DNA of 64,000 bases, taken from Pseudomonadota bacterium (GTDB taxonomy: Bacteria; Pseudomonadota; Alphaproteobacteria; Caulobacterales; Caulobacteraceae). The DNA is taken from contig JAEYAO010000028.1 in NCBI GenBank assembly GCA_023456105.1, forward strand, positions 3,546 through 67,545, given 5' to 3'. A program made the position numbers and the translations under genes. Positions 24,822-34,059 of this stretch are shown in pieces. The first letter of the stretch is position 1, and each line of letters opens with the position of its first letter. The notes under the pieces were generated by a model. It had not been told where the DNA came from. It saw nothing but the letters and a program-made list of their open reading frames with translations, and ran no database searches.

Positions 24822-26120
24822 TTAGTGCGGCGACGCAACCGGGGCGGCCCGCCCCTCCGCGCCTCTCCAGCGCGAGCAGACCAGCGCAAAGGCGGTCAGC
24901 AGCAGGTAACCCGCCAGCGGCACAAAGAAGGCCAGGTGCATGTCGCCCGACCGGTCGGCCACCTGCCCGGCGATCAGCGGCAGGATCGCGCCGCCGATGA
25001 TGCCGAACACCAGCAGGCCCGACGTGGCCGACGCCGAGGCGGTCGAACGCTCAAGCGTCAGGGTGAAGATGGTCGGGAACATGATGGAGTTGAAGAAGCC
25101 GACGGCCAGCGCCGCATAGGCGGCCGTGACGCCGCCGGTCTGGGTCACCACAAGACAAAGGACGACCGCGACGGCGGTGCAGATCGCCAGCAGGATCGGC
25201 GCCCGCACCCGCGTGAGCAGGGCGGAGCCGACAAAGCGGCCGATCATGGCGCCGCCCCAGTAGAAGGGCACCATCTTGCCGGCGGCCTCGAGCTCGAGCC
25301 CCAGCACGCCTGGGCTGGCCAGGAAGTTGGTCAGCATGTTGCCGATGGCCACCTCGGATCCGACATAGACGAAGATCGCAAGGGCTCCGAACACCGCCCA
25401 GCGCGACTTCAGCGCCGAAAAGATCGAGACGTTCTGCCCGGGAACGGCGTCCCGCGCCGGCGCCGCGGCGTTGATCGACTTGCGAGCCGAGAAGATGAAC
25501 ACGGCGATGACCGCGAAGAAGGCGCCCATGCCGAGGAAAGCGATGTCGATGCTGCGCAGCGATTCGCCGCGCGTCGCCGCCGTCACCACCGCGCCCGCCG
25601 CGAATACCCCGCCGGTCAGCAGCACGTGCGCGCCGAGCCACGGCCCGACCGTCGCGCCCAGCGAGTTGAAGGCCTGCGAGAACACCAACCTGAAGTGGGA
25701 GCTCTTCTTGGAGCCGAGCTCGGCCACCAGCGGATTGGCCGCGACCTGCAGCAGGGTCACGCCCGAGGCGATCACGAACAGCGCCAGGAGAACGCCCGGA
25801 TACCAGTCCACCGTGGTCGCAACCGGCACGATCAGGCAACCCGCCACCATGGTGGCCAGCGCCGCGATGATGGCGCGGCTGTAGCCCAGCTTGGACAGCA
25901 CCGCCGCCGCCGGCAGCGAGGCCACGCCATAGGCGATGAACCAGGCGAAGGTGGTCAGAAAGGCTTCGGTGAAGCTGAGGTCGAACACCCGCCGCACGGC
26001 CGCGATCAGCGGGTCGATCAGCGAGGTGGCGAAGCCCCAGGCGAAGAACAGGCTGGTGACATAGGCGAAGGCCAGGCCCGCGCCCTTGCGCGGCGCGGCT
26101 GGCGTTGAATCAAGACTCAT
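24822..26120 (-). CDS. MFS sugar transporter, FucP (fucose/glucose-galactose) family
   Basis: A 432-residue inner-membrane carrier with about twelve membrane segments. The N-terminal FFAWGFATSLIDPLIAAVRRVFDLSFTEAFLTTFAWFIAYG segment (in pieces) and VAANPLVAELG, SHFRLVFSQAFNSLG and GGAMIGRFVGSALL are FucP/GluP family motifs. Such proteins import hexoses with protons. Placement at the edge of the glucan locus suggests uptake of glucose released in the periplasm. ATG 26120 is the start; it may be transcribed with or separately from the TonB receptor gene upstream. Confidence 0.9.
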   Translation of the reverse strand: MSLDSTPAAPRKGAGLAFAYVTSLFFAWGFATSLIDPLIAAVRRVFDLSFTEAFLTTFAWFIAYGVASLPAAAVLSKLGYSRAIIAALATMVAGCLIVPVATTVDWYPGVLLALFVIASGVTLLQVAANPLVAELGSKKSSHFRLVFSQAFNSLGATVGPWLGAHVLLTGGVFAAGAVVTAATRGESLRSIDIAFLGMGAFFAVIAVFIFSARKSINAAAPARDAVPGQNVSIFSALKSRWAVFGALAIFVYVGSEVAIGNMLTNFLASPGVLGLELEAAGKMVPFYWGGAMIGRFVGSALLTRVRAPILLAICTAVAVVLCLVVTQTGGVTAAYAALAVGFFNSIMFPTIFTLTLERSTASASATSGLLVFGIIGGAILPLIAGQVADRSGDMHLAFFVPLAGYLLLTAFALVCSRWRGAEGRAAPVASPH

Positions 26121-26219
26121 CGGCGGTTTTCCTCCGGCGGCCGGCTGTGTCGCGGCTCAGGTTGTTATTGGGTGGGACAAGATCGACGAGCCGTCCAGAC
26201 CGAAATGCGGCTCGGTAAC

Positions 26220-26235
26220 CAAACGTGGCCGTTTG
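26220..26235. promoter_or_regulatory. Palindrome upstream of the FucP-type transporter gene
   Basis: CAAACG-TGGC-CGTTTG, a perfect 6-bp inverted repeat 100 bases before the transporter start on the minus strand; a candidate operator for a LacI-type regulator. Confidence 0.45.
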
Positions 26236-26239
26236 TCCC

Positions 26240-26273
26240 AGAAAGAAGGCCGCTCCGGTTTCCCGAAGCGGCC
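26240..26273 (-). terminator. Terminator after the TonB-dependent receptor gene
   Basis: On the minus strand GGCCGCT...AGCGGCC (26273-26267 with 26254-26248) continues inward through a wobble pair and CGG/CCG to a GAAA loop and is followed by TTCTTTC. Confidence 0.75.
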
Positions 26274-26319
26274 CGAGAGGTGGCGCGCCCCATAGAGGGA
26301 GGCGCGCTGCTCAGAAGGA

Positions 26320-29223
26320 TCAGAAGCGATAGTTCAGGCCGACCAGGAAGGTGCGGCCATAGCTCTGGTGGTCGATGATCCGGCGCTCGTCGCCGTTCTC
26401 GAAGGTGTAGAAGGGCTCGTCGGTCAGGTTGTTGACCTGGGCCAGGATCGACAGGCCTTCGGCCGGACCGGACTGGAACTCGTAGCCGATCTGGGCGTCC
26501 ACGACCGTCTCTTCGCCGACCGAGCGCAGGGTGCGGCCATTGCCGAAGCCGGCGACCTCGCCCAGGAAATCCGAACGGTAGCGAGCCGAGACGCGCGCCT
26601 GGAAGCCGTAGCGCTCATAGTAGGCCGTGGCGTTGGCTACGGTCTCCGACAGTCCGGGCAGGGTGGTCGGAGCCTGGGTCTCGTCCGGTTGGACCTCGCT
26701 GTCGGTGTAGGAGGCGCTGACGAAGAAGCCGAAGCCCTCCAGAGCGGGCGTCACGATCTCCAGCGGCATGGACAGCGAGAACTCGGCGCCCTGGATGTAG
26801 CCGCCGTTGCCGTTGTCCGGCGCGCCGACAATGCCCTGGTTGATGACCGGAACGACGCCGCCGGTCGGGTAGCCGGTGAAGTCGAAGATCTGGTTGCGGT
26901 TAAAGACGTAGCTTTCCAGATGCTTGTAGAAGGCCGCCAGCGAGACATAGCCGCGACGATTGGCGAAGTACTTCTCGATCGAGATATCGGCCACATCGGC
27001 GATGTAGGGCATCAACTCCGGATTGCCGCCGCCGCCGCCCCATGGCGAGTTCAGGTCCGGACGCGCCAAAGGCGTGTTGTTGTTGACGTTGAAGCTGTAG
27101 TTCCGCGAGGCGCGCATGTCGTCCATGCGCGGTCGCGCCAGGGTGCGCGACACCGCCAGGCGGGCGAACAGGTCGTCTCCCACTTCCAGGATGAAGTTGG
27201 CGCTAGGCAGGATCTCCAGATACTCGGCGCCGCCCTCAACCGCGATGCTTTCCGATACGCCGGCCCCGGCCTGACGCGCTGAGAAGCCTGATGACGATTG
27301 ATCGGTGTAGACGAACTGCATGCCGACGTTGCCGGTCAGCGGGCGCCCCATGAAGTCGTGGTCGATGTTGGCCTTGATGTATGCGGTCGACACCTTCTCG
27401 GTCACAGTCCAATTGCCAGACACAACGTCTGCGTTCGGATTGCGGACCAGATCGTAGAAGCCGCTGTTGACCAAACCCAGGGCGTCGTAGCTGAGCACCT
27501 CGGAGATGCCGAGGTAGCCAAGGTCGGTCGGAGCCAGCAGGAACTCGGCCGGAACGGTCGGGGAGCCACGGCCCGGAATGCGCAGGTAAAACTGATCGTT
27601 GACGAACGACTTCTCACGCTCGGAGTAGTTCACGCCGAAATCGATCGAGCTGAACGGGCTCTGGTGCAGTTCGCGACGCGCAGTGACGCGTACGGCCTTG
27701 ATCTCGTCCTCGATTGAGGGCGTGTTCATGTAGCCGTCCTGGCCGCCCGGGATGACGTCCTGACCCCAGCCTTGAGAGCTGGTCAGGAAGATGCTGTTCG
27801 GATCAGCGTAGTTGAGGCGGCTGGTGAACTGGACGACGCCGTCCTCGTTGATGCGGAAGTCCAGGGTGTCCGTCGCGCCGACGGTGTTGCGGCCGGTACC
27901 CGCCAGGGTCTCCAGCACGATGTCGTTACGCTCGACCTTAGAGTAGTTGACGTCCAGGCCGAGGGTCCAGTCCTCATTGGCGACGAACTCGGTGTTCCAA
28001 CCCAGCGCCAAGACGTTGCTGTCGCGCGTGTTGATGTCGTTGCGAACGACGCCCTTCACATTGTTGAAGGTGCCAGCGACGATCAGGCCGTCCTCAATTG
28101 TGGTGGTCGGCTGAAGCGTCGGAGCCGGACGCGCCTGGCCGCCGGCGGCGTTCAGGATCGGCTGACCCGACACGTCGCGGGCCAGATCGCCCCATTGCAG
28201 CGGGAATTCGATGCCGCGCAGCACCTGGGTGTTCTCGAACTCGGAGTAGAAGGCGTCGAAGACCGTGCGGAAGCGGTCGTTGGGACGCCATTCCAGCACG
28301 CCCATGTAGCCGTCGCGCTTCAGTTCGGAGGACATGACGTACGGCTTCACGCCGCCGATCACCAGCTGTCCGATCTCTTCGCTGTAGCCGGGGCGCACGG
28401 TGCGCGGGCCGCCGGCCACCAGCGTCTGGCCGTAGCGGTCGTCGCCGATGTCGATGGTGGGATAGCCCCAGGCGTTGAAACGCTCGGACTGATAGGGCGA
28501 CGACATGTGGGCGTAGCCCAGCGCCAGGCCGATGGTGTCGTCGGCGAACTGGTCGATGTAGGAGATGCTGTAGCGTTCGCCGTGGTCGGTGGTGCCCGAG
28601 TTCAGCGCGCCGATGTCGTTCCACTCGTAGCGGTAGTTCAGCGCCACGGCCTGGCGGCCGAAGGCCAGGGGGCGGATGGTGCGCAGATCGACGGTGCCGC
28701 CTAGGCCTTGGCCGATCAGGGCCGCATCCGGGGTCTTGTAGACGACGACGCTGCTGAGCAGTTCCGACGGGAACTGGTCGAACTCGACGCCGCGGTTGTC
28801 GCCGGTGGTGACCAGCTCGCGGCCGTTCAGCAGGGCGGTGGTGAAGTCGGGACCGAGGCCGCGGATCGAGATGGCCTGCGAGCGGCCGTCGAGGCGCTGC
28901 GAGGTCACGCCCGGCAGGCGGGCCAGCGATTCGGCGATGGACACGTCCGGCAGCTTGCCGATGTCTTCGGCCGAGACGACTTCAACGATGGAGGTGTTGT
29001 TGGCCTTGGCCGAGATCGAGGCCTCGACGGCGGCGCGGATGCCGGTGACGACGATCTCGTCGACTTCGGTGGCTTCGCCCTCTTGCTCGACCTGCGACGG
29101 CACGGTCTGGTTGGGCGAAACGCCGGGGGCGGTCGACTGGGCGTGGGCGACCCCGCCCATGAGCGCCAGGGCGGCGGCGGTGGACGACAGCAGGCGCGCA
29201 CGCCCGGCGAAGCGTTGAGACAT
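26320..29223 (-). CDS. TonB-dependent receptor, probable maltodextrin importer (MalA-like)
   Basis: Outer-membrane active transporter. The 967-residue product has a Sec signal peptide ending VAHAQ (residue about 29), a TonB box-like EVDEIVVTG, the plug domain (about 60-190: IGKLPDVSIAESLARLPGVTSQR, ISIRGLGPDFTTALLNGREL in pieces) and a long barrel ending in GRTFLVGLNYRF with C-terminal Phe. ATG 29223 has GGGAGGA upstream. Divergence from the amylase gene and the surrounding glycosidases indicate an alpha-glucan substrate, as for MalA of Caulobacter; the substrate is inferred. Confidence 0.93.
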   Translation of the reverse strand: MSQRFAGRARLLSSTAAALALMGGVAHAQSTAPGVSPNQTVPSQVEQEGEATEVDEIVVTGIRAAVEASISAKANNTSIVEVVSAEDIGKLPDVSIAESLARLPGVTSQRLDGRSQAISIRGLGPDFTTALLNGRELVTTGDNRGVEFDQFPSELLSSVVVYKTPDAALIGQGLGGTVDLRTIRPLAFGRQAVALNYRYEWNDIGALNSGTTDHGERYSISYIDQFADDTIGLALGYAHMSSPYQSERFNAWGYPTIDIGDDRYGQTLVAGGPRTVRPGYSEEIGQLVIGGVKPYVMSSELKRDGYMGVLEWRPNDRFRTVFDAFYSEFENTQVLRGIEFPLQWGDLARDVSGQPILNAAGGQARPAPTLQPTTTIEDGLIVAGTFNNVKGVVRNDINTRDSNVLALGWNTEFVANEDWTLGLDVNYSKVERNDIVLETLAGTGRNTVGATDTLDFRINEDGVVQFTSRLNYADPNSIFLTSSQGWGQDVIPGGQDGYMNTPSIEDEIKAVRVTARRELHQSPFSSIDFGVNYSEREKSFVNDQFYLRIPGRGSPTVPAEFLLAPTDLGYLGISEVLSYDALGLVNSGFYDLVRNPNADVVSGNWTVTEKVSTAYIKANIDHDFMGRPLTGNVGMQFVYTDQSSSGFSARQAGAGVSESIAVEGGAEYLEILPSANFILEVGDDLFARLAVSRTLARPRMDDMRASRNYSFNVNNNTPLARPDLNSPWGGGGGNPELMPYIADVADISIEKYFANRRGYVSLAAFYKHLESYVFNRNQIFDFTGYPTGGVVPVINQGIVGAPDNGNGGYIQGAEFSLSMPLEIVTPALEGFGFFVSASYTDSEVQPDETQAPTTLPGLSETVANATAYYERYGFQARVSARYRSDFLGEVAGFGNGRTLRSVGEETVVDAQIGYEFQSGPAEGLSILAQVNNLTDEPFYTFENGDERRIIDHQSYGRTFLVGLNYRF

Positions 29224-29273
29224 TCAATCCTCCCTGTGGCCGTCCGCGTTTCTGACGCTGCGATTGGCCGGTC

Positions 29274-29289
29274 GCAAAACTATGCAAAC
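29274..29289 (+). promoter_or_regulatory. GCAAAA-N3-TGCAAAC site 1, receptor side
   Basis: GCAAAACTATGCAAAC, a direct repeat spaced 10 bases, about 50 bases upstream of the TonB receptor start. It matches site 2 at 13 of 16 positions and is a candidate operator for the LacI protein of this locus. Confidence 0.5.
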
Positions 29290-29448
29290 TCCCAGGGCTG
29301 TTGCAAGTCTGTAATGATAGCGCAGCCACATGCCGCCCGGAGATGGCGCTCGCGCCACACTACGTCGCCTGACGCAGGACAATAATCATTCGACGCCCGC
29401 ACGCCGAGGTGCGAGAACATGTCGCCATTGACAGCCGATGACGCGACT

Positions 29449-29464
29449 GCAAAATCTTGCAAAC
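29449..29464 (+). promoter_or_regulatory. GCAAAA-N3-TGCAAAC site 2, amylase side
   Basis: GCAAAATCTTGCAAAC, about 48 bases before the amylase start; also contains the palindrome TGCAA-AATC-TTGCA. A further GCAAAA lies at 29471. The rest of the 288-base divergent region shows no gene. Confidence 0.5.
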
Positions 29465-29511
29465 AGACTCGCAAAAATAACAAGCGGGCGGTCACAGGGA
29501 TGGAAGATCGA

Positions 29512-31308
29512 ATGCTCAGCGCTTTGCCGAGAGCCGCTACGGCCATGGCTGTCGTTCTTGCGGCCGCCGCTTCGTCCGCCTGGGCGCAGACTCCGGCCGA
29601 CCCGCTGGCGCAACTGCGGCAGCGCCCGCCGCAGGACGAGGTGATCTATTTCGCCCTGCCGGACCGCTTCGCCAACGGCGATCCGTCCAACGACCACGGC
29701 GGCTATGCGCCCGAGAAGCTGGTCAGCGGCTTTGACCCCGCCGATCCCGAATTCTACCACGGCGGCGACCTGGCGGGGCTGACGCAGAGGCTCGACTACA
29801 TCCAGGGCCTGGGCGCCACCGCCGTCTGGCTCGCGCCGATCTTCAAGAACAAGCCGGTGCAGGTCGGCGACCGCTATACCGGCGCGGCCAGCCACGGCTA
29901 CTGGATCACCGACTTCACGGCGGTCGATCCGCACTTCGGCGACGAGGCGGAGATGCGCGCCTTTGTGGACGCGGCGCATGCGCGGGGCATGAAGGTCTAT
30001 CTGGACATCGTGGCCAACCACACGGCCGACGTGATCAAGTACCGCGAATGCCCGGAGAACCGCTGCGCCTACCGCAACCGGGCCGACTATCCCTACACCC
30101 GCCAGGGCGGCGTGGACGGACAGCCGATCAATGAAGGTTTCGACGGCCGGGACTTCTCCAGGCTGCAGCGGCCGGACTGGGCCTATACGCCCTACATTCC
30201 GGCGGGCGAGGAGAACGCCAAGGTTCCCGCCTGGCTGAACGACCCGATCCGCTACCACAACCGCGGCGAGAGCACCTTCGCCGGCGAGAGCTCGCTGGAC
30301 GGCGATTTCGCGGGCCTCGACGATCTGCTGACCGAGGATCCGGTCGTGGTCCAGGGCATGATCGACATCTTCGGCGGCTGGATCGAGAAGTATGGGATCG
30401 ACGGCTTCCGCATCGACACCGCCCGCCACGTGAACCCCGAGTTCTGGCAGGCCTTCGTGCCCGCCATGCTGGAGCGCGCGCGCGTCAAGGGCATTCCGAA
30501 TTTCCACATCTTCGGCGAGGTCTATGACCACGACCCGGCGGTGACGGCGCGCTTCACCCAGGTGGACGGCTATCCGGCGGTGCTGGACTTCCCGTTCCAG
30601 AAGGCCGCGACCGATGTGGCGTCGGGCGTGGTCGGCACCGATGCGCTCGCCAAGATCTTCGACGCCGATCCGATCTACAAGAATGGCGCGGACACCGCCG
30701 CCATCCTGCCGACGTTTCTGGGCAACCACGACATGGGCCGCGTCGGATACTTCGTGAAGAAAGGCGTGCCCGAGAGCTCGGACGCCGAGCAGCTGGCTCG
30801 CGTCAAGCTGGCGCACGCCCTGATGTTTTTCGGGCGTGGCGTGCCGACGCTCTATTACGGCGACGAGCAGGGCTTCGCCGGTCCCGGCGGCTACGGCGCC
30901 TCACGCCAGGACATGTGGAACAGCCAGGTTCCGGCCTTCCGCGACGAAACGCCGATCGGCGGACGCCAGGCGCCCTATTCCACCCAGGCGCCGCTCTACA
31001 CCGCCATCGCCGAGATGGGCGGCATCCGCCAGGCCGAGCCGGCGCTGCGTCGCGGGCGTCAGGTGATGCGCGCCTCGGGCGACAAGCCGGGCCTGCTGGC
31101 CTGGTCGCGCATGGGCGAGGATGGCCAGGAGGTGCTCGTGGTGTTCAACAGCTCCACCGCCCCGATCAACGGCCAGGTCGAGGTGGAGGCCGGATCGCAA
31201 CGCTGGCAGTCTGTGCGCGGAGATTGCGCCGCCCAGGCCTCGGCGCCTGCCAGCTACGCCGTCGCCGTGCCCGCCCTCGACTATCTGATCTGCAAGAGCG
31301 CTTCGTGA
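29512..31308 (+). CDS. Periplasmic GH13 alpha-amylase / cyclomaltodextrinase-like
   Basis: Hydrolyses alpha-1,4-glucans. The 598-residue product has a signal peptide ending SSAWAQ, then the GH13 barrel with all four conserved regions: DIVANHTA, GFRIDTARHV with the nucleophile Asp, FGEVYD with the acid Glu, and FLGNHDMGR. A C-terminal beta domain closes it. ATG 29512 is preferred for its GGAAG at 5 nt; ATG 29500 would add four residues. Its stop overlaps the GTG of the next GH13 gene by 4 nt, so the two are coupled. Confidence 0.93.
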   Translation: MLSALPRAATAMAVVLAAAASSAWAQTPADPLAQLRQRPPQDEVIYFALPDRFANGDPSNDHGGYAPEKLVSGFDPADPEFYHGGDLAGLTQRLDYIQGLGATAVWLAPIFKNKPVQVGDRYTGAASHGYWITDFTAVDPHFGDEAEMRAFVDAAHARGMKVYLDIVANHTADVIKYRECPENRCAYRNRADYPYTRQGGVDGQPINEGFDGRDFSRLQRPDWAYTPYIPAGEENAKVPAWLNDPIRYHNRGESTFAGESSLDGDFAGLDDLLTEDPVVVQGMIDIFGGWIEKYGIDGFRIDTARHVNPEFWQAFVPAMLERARVKGIPNFHIFGEVYDHDPAVTARFTQVDGYPAVLDFPFQKAATDVASGVVGTDALAKIFDADPIYKNGADTAAILPTFLGNHDMGRVGYFVKKGVPESSDAEQLARVKLAHALMFFGRGVPTLYYGDEQGFAGPGGYGASRQDMWNSQVPAFRDETPIGGRQAPYSTQAPLYTAIAEMGGIRQAEPALRRGRQVMRASGDKPGLLAWSRMGEDGQEVLVVFNSSTAPINGQVEVEAGSQRWQSVRGDCAAQASAPASYAVAVPALDYLICKSAS

Positions 31309-32957
31309 ACGCCCCCATCCTCGACCTGTCCCTCGCCGAGGCTCCAGCCGCTAGCGCCGCCGCCGATGAGGAGTGGTGGCGCGGTGCGGTGCTGTACCAG
31401 ATTTATCCGCGCAGCTTTGCGGATTCGAACAACGACGGCGTGGGCGACCTCGCCGGCCTCACCGCGCACCTGGACCACGTGGCGTCGCTGGGCGTGGACG
31501 GTATCTGGCTGTCGCCCTTCTTCAAGTCGCCGATGAAGGATTTCGGCTACGACGTATCGGACTACTGCGACGTCGATCCGATCTTCGGCACGCTGTCCGA
31601 CTTCGACGCCCTGATCGCCCGGGCGCGTGCGCTCGGGCTCAAGGTCGTGATCGACCAGGTGTTCAGCCACACCTCCGACGAGCATCCGTGGTTCATCGAC
31701 AGCCGAGCCAGCCGGCGAGGGAAGCATGCCGACTGGTACGTCTGGGCCGACGCCAAGCCCGACGGATCGCCGCCATCCAATTGGCAGTCGGTGTTCGGCG
31801 GTCCGGCCTGGACTTGGGACGCCCGGCGCGGCCAGTACTACATGCACAACTTCCTGGCCTCGCAGCCTCAGCTGAACGTCAGGAACCCCGAAGTGCAGGA
31901 CGCGCTTCTGGCCGCGGCGCGCTTCTGGCTGGACCGGGGCGTGGACGGCTTCCGGCTGGATGCGATCAACTTCGCCATCCACAATCCGGCCCTGACCGAC
32001 AACCCGCCGATCAACGACGGCAAGAAGCGCACGCGGCCGTTCGACTTCCAGGACAAGATCCACAACCAGAGCCAGCCCGAGATCATCGGCTTCCTGAACC
32101 GTGTGCGGGCGTTGACCGACAGCTACGAGGGCCGCTTCACCGTGGCCGAGGTCGGCGGCGACTATGCGGATCGCGAGATGCGCGAGTTCACGGCCGGCGG
32201 CGACCGCCTGCACAGCGCTTACGGCTTTCTGTACCTCTACGCCGACCACCTGTCGTCTGACCTGGTGGTCAAAGGACCGGCCATGTGGCCGGGCGACCAG
32301 GGCGAGGGCTGGCCGTCCTGGACCTTCTCCAACCATGATGCGCCGCGCGCGGTGTCACGCTGGGCGCAAGGGCGGGACGAGGACGCCTTTTCGCGCATGG
32401 CGATGCTGCTGCTGATGACGCTGCGCGGCAACGTCTTCGTCTATCAGGGCGAAGAGCTGGGCCTGCCGCAGGCGCATGTGCCGTTCGAGCGACTGGTCGA
32501 TCCCGAAGCCATCGCCAACTGGCCCGAGACCCTGGGCCGCGACGGCGCGCGCACCCCCATGCCGTGGACCGCGGGCCAGCCGAACGCCGGCTTCTCCACG
32601 GTCGAGCCGTGGCTGCCGGTCGATCCCCGCCATATCCCCAAAGCGGTGGACGCGCAGGAGGCGGATGCGGGCTCGGTTCTGCACGTCGCGCGTCGGCTGA
32701 TCGCCCTGCGCAAGCGCCACCCGGCGCTGCGGGTCGGCGCCATGGAGCCGGTGGAGACCGGCGGCGACCTTCTGATCTTCAAGCGGCTGGAGCGCTATGA
32801 GGAGGCCGAGCGTCTGCTGTGCGTCTTCAATCTCGGCCACGACGTCATCAACTGGAGCCCGCCCGCAGGTTGGCGGCTGGTCGAGGCGGTGAACTGGTCA
32901 AAGGCCGACGCCGGACGCCTGCCGCCGCTCGCCGGACTGCTGTTCGAGGCGGAATGA
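31305..32957 (+). CDS. Cytoplasmic GH13 alpha-glucosidase
   Basis: Removes glucose from maltose and maltodextrin ends. The 550-residue product begins at GTG 31305 inside the upstream stop (GTGA) and has no signal peptide. It has the alpha-glucosidase/oligo-1,6-glucosidase layout: WWRGAVLYQIYPRSFADSNNDG start, DQVFSHTS, GFRLDAINF, AEVGG with the acid Glu, and FSNHDAPR. The QPQLNVRNPEVQ segment fits alpha-1,4-specific GH13_23-like enzymes. It would act on maltose brought in by the MFS carriers. Confidence 0.93.
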   Translation: MNAPILDLSLAEAPAASAAADEEWWRGAVLYQIYPRSFADSNNDGVGDLAGLTAHLDHVASLGVDGIWLSPFFKSPMKDFGYDVSDYCDVDPIFGTLSDFDALIARARALGLKVVIDQVFSHTSDEHPWFIDSRASRRGKHADWYVWADAKPDGSPPSNWQSVFGGPAWTWDARRGQYYMHNFLASQPQLNVRNPEVQDALLAAARFWLDRGVDGFRLDAINFAIHNPALTDNPPINDGKKRTRPFDFQDKIHNQSQPEIIGFLNRVRALTDSYEGRFTVAEVGGDYADREMREFTAGGDRLHSAYGFLYLYADHLSSDLVVKGPAMWPGDQGEGWPSWTFSNHDAPRAVSRWAQGRDEDAFSRMAMLLLMTLRGNVFVYQGEELGLPQAHVPFERLVDPEAIANWPETLGRDGARTPMPWTAGQPNAGFSTVEPWLPVDPRHIPKAVDAQEADAGSVLHVARRLIALRKRHPALRVGAMEPVETGGDLLIFKRLERYEEAERLLCVFNLGHDVINWSPPAGWRLVEAVNWSKADAGRLPPLAGLLFEAE

Positions 32958-32962
32958 CCGGT

Positions 32963-33976
32963 TCAGCCGCCACAGGTCTCGCGAACGATCAGGTCGGTGG
33001 GCACGCGCTCGGAACGGCCGGCGGACGCGCCCCCGTGATCCAGCAGCTTGGACACCATCAGCCGGCCGGCCTTGACCGTGTCCTGGGCGATGGTGCTGAG
33101 CGCCGGGCGGCTGTAGCGGCTGAAGGGGACATTGTCGAAACCGATCACCGAGACGTCCCGGGGCACGTCGACCTCGGCGTGCAGCAGGGCGCGGGCGGCG
33201 CCCAGGGCGATCTGGTCGGACGCCGCCACGATCCCGTCGAAGGCGACGCCTCGGCGCAGCAAGGCGTCCACCGCCGCCTCGGCGGATTCCACCTCGAAAT
33301 GGGCGGGCACGATGAGATCGGGCTCGATCGGCAGGCCTGCGCCAGCCAAGGCGTCGAGGTAGCCGCGATGCCGCTGCATCGACTCGGGCGGCTCCAGGTC
33401 GCCCAGGAATACGATCCGCTTTCGGCCCAGCCGCGCCAGGTGCGAGGTCGCGCGCCGGCCGCCCTGTATGTTGTCCGATCCAACCGAGCAGTAGTTCTGG
33501 TCCGGCAGCTCGGCGCCCCAGACCACGAAGCGGTGGTCGCCCGCCGCCAGCCGGTTGAAGGCGCCGTGCAGCGTGCTCTGCCCCAAAAAGATCACCCCGT
33601 CCGCCCGGCTGGTGTTGAGCGCCGCCGCCAGGTCGTCGTAGGTCGCCGGGGAGATGTGGCTCATCAACAGGTCGCACCCGCGCTCACGCGCCGCCTCGCC
33701 CACCCCGGCCAGCAGCTCCAGAAAGAACGGGTCGCTGAGGCGCCCTTCCCGTCCCTGCGGGCGCGGCGTCACGAGGGCGATGGTGCCCTGCGCCCCGATC
33801 GGGCCGGCCGGCATGTAGCGGCGAAAGGGGTAGTCGTGCTCCTTGGCCAACTTCCAGATCAGCTGCTTGGTGCGGTCGTTCACCGCTGGGCTGTCGTTCA
33901 GCGCCCGCGAGGCGGTGGCGATGGATACGCCCGCCAGCCGGGCCAGATCCTCAAGTCGCGTGGTCTTGCGGCTCAC
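32963..33976 (-). CDS. LacI-family regulator of the glucan locus
   Basis: A 337-residue repressor: N-terminal LacI HTH (LEDLARLAGVSIATASRALNDSPAVNDRTK, in pieces, residues about 8-40), then a periplasmic-binding-protein-like sensor domain (about 60-335) with FDNVPFSRYSRPALSTI near its end. Convergent with the GH13 pair and divergent from the GH97 gene, it most likely controls the locus in response to maltose, glucose or a derivative. It is close to Sus/Mal-type LacI regulators by context only. Confidence 0.93.
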   Translation of the reverse strand: MSRKTTRLEDLARLAGVSIATASRALNDSPAVNDRTKQLIWKLAKEHDYPFRRYMPAGPIGAQGTIALVTPRPQGREGRLSDPFFLELLAGVGEAARERGCDLLMSHISPATYDDLAAALNTSRADGVIFLGQSTLHGAFNRLAAGDHRFVVWGAELPDQNYCSVGSDNIQGGRRATSHLARLGRKRIVFLGDLEPPESMQRHRGYLDALAGAGLPIEPDLIVPAHFEVESAEAAVDALLRRGVAFDGIVAASDQIALGAARALLHAEVDVPRDVSVIGFDNVPFSRYSRPALSTIAQDTVKAGRLMVSKLLDHGGASAGRSERVPTDLIVRETCGG

Positions 33977-34059
33977 GTTGAAAACTTTTCTGCAAATCTT
34001 TCGCTTCCAATCGCCGAAAGAACGGCGGCTGGCAAGTGGGTCACGGAAGGAAGCTTCAC

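Noticed and set aside
31305..32957. GH13 gene as trehalose synthase or sucrose phosphorylase
   Set aside because: No C-terminal maltokinase domain and the QPQLNVRNPEVQ segment and general layout fit alpha-glucosidase better.
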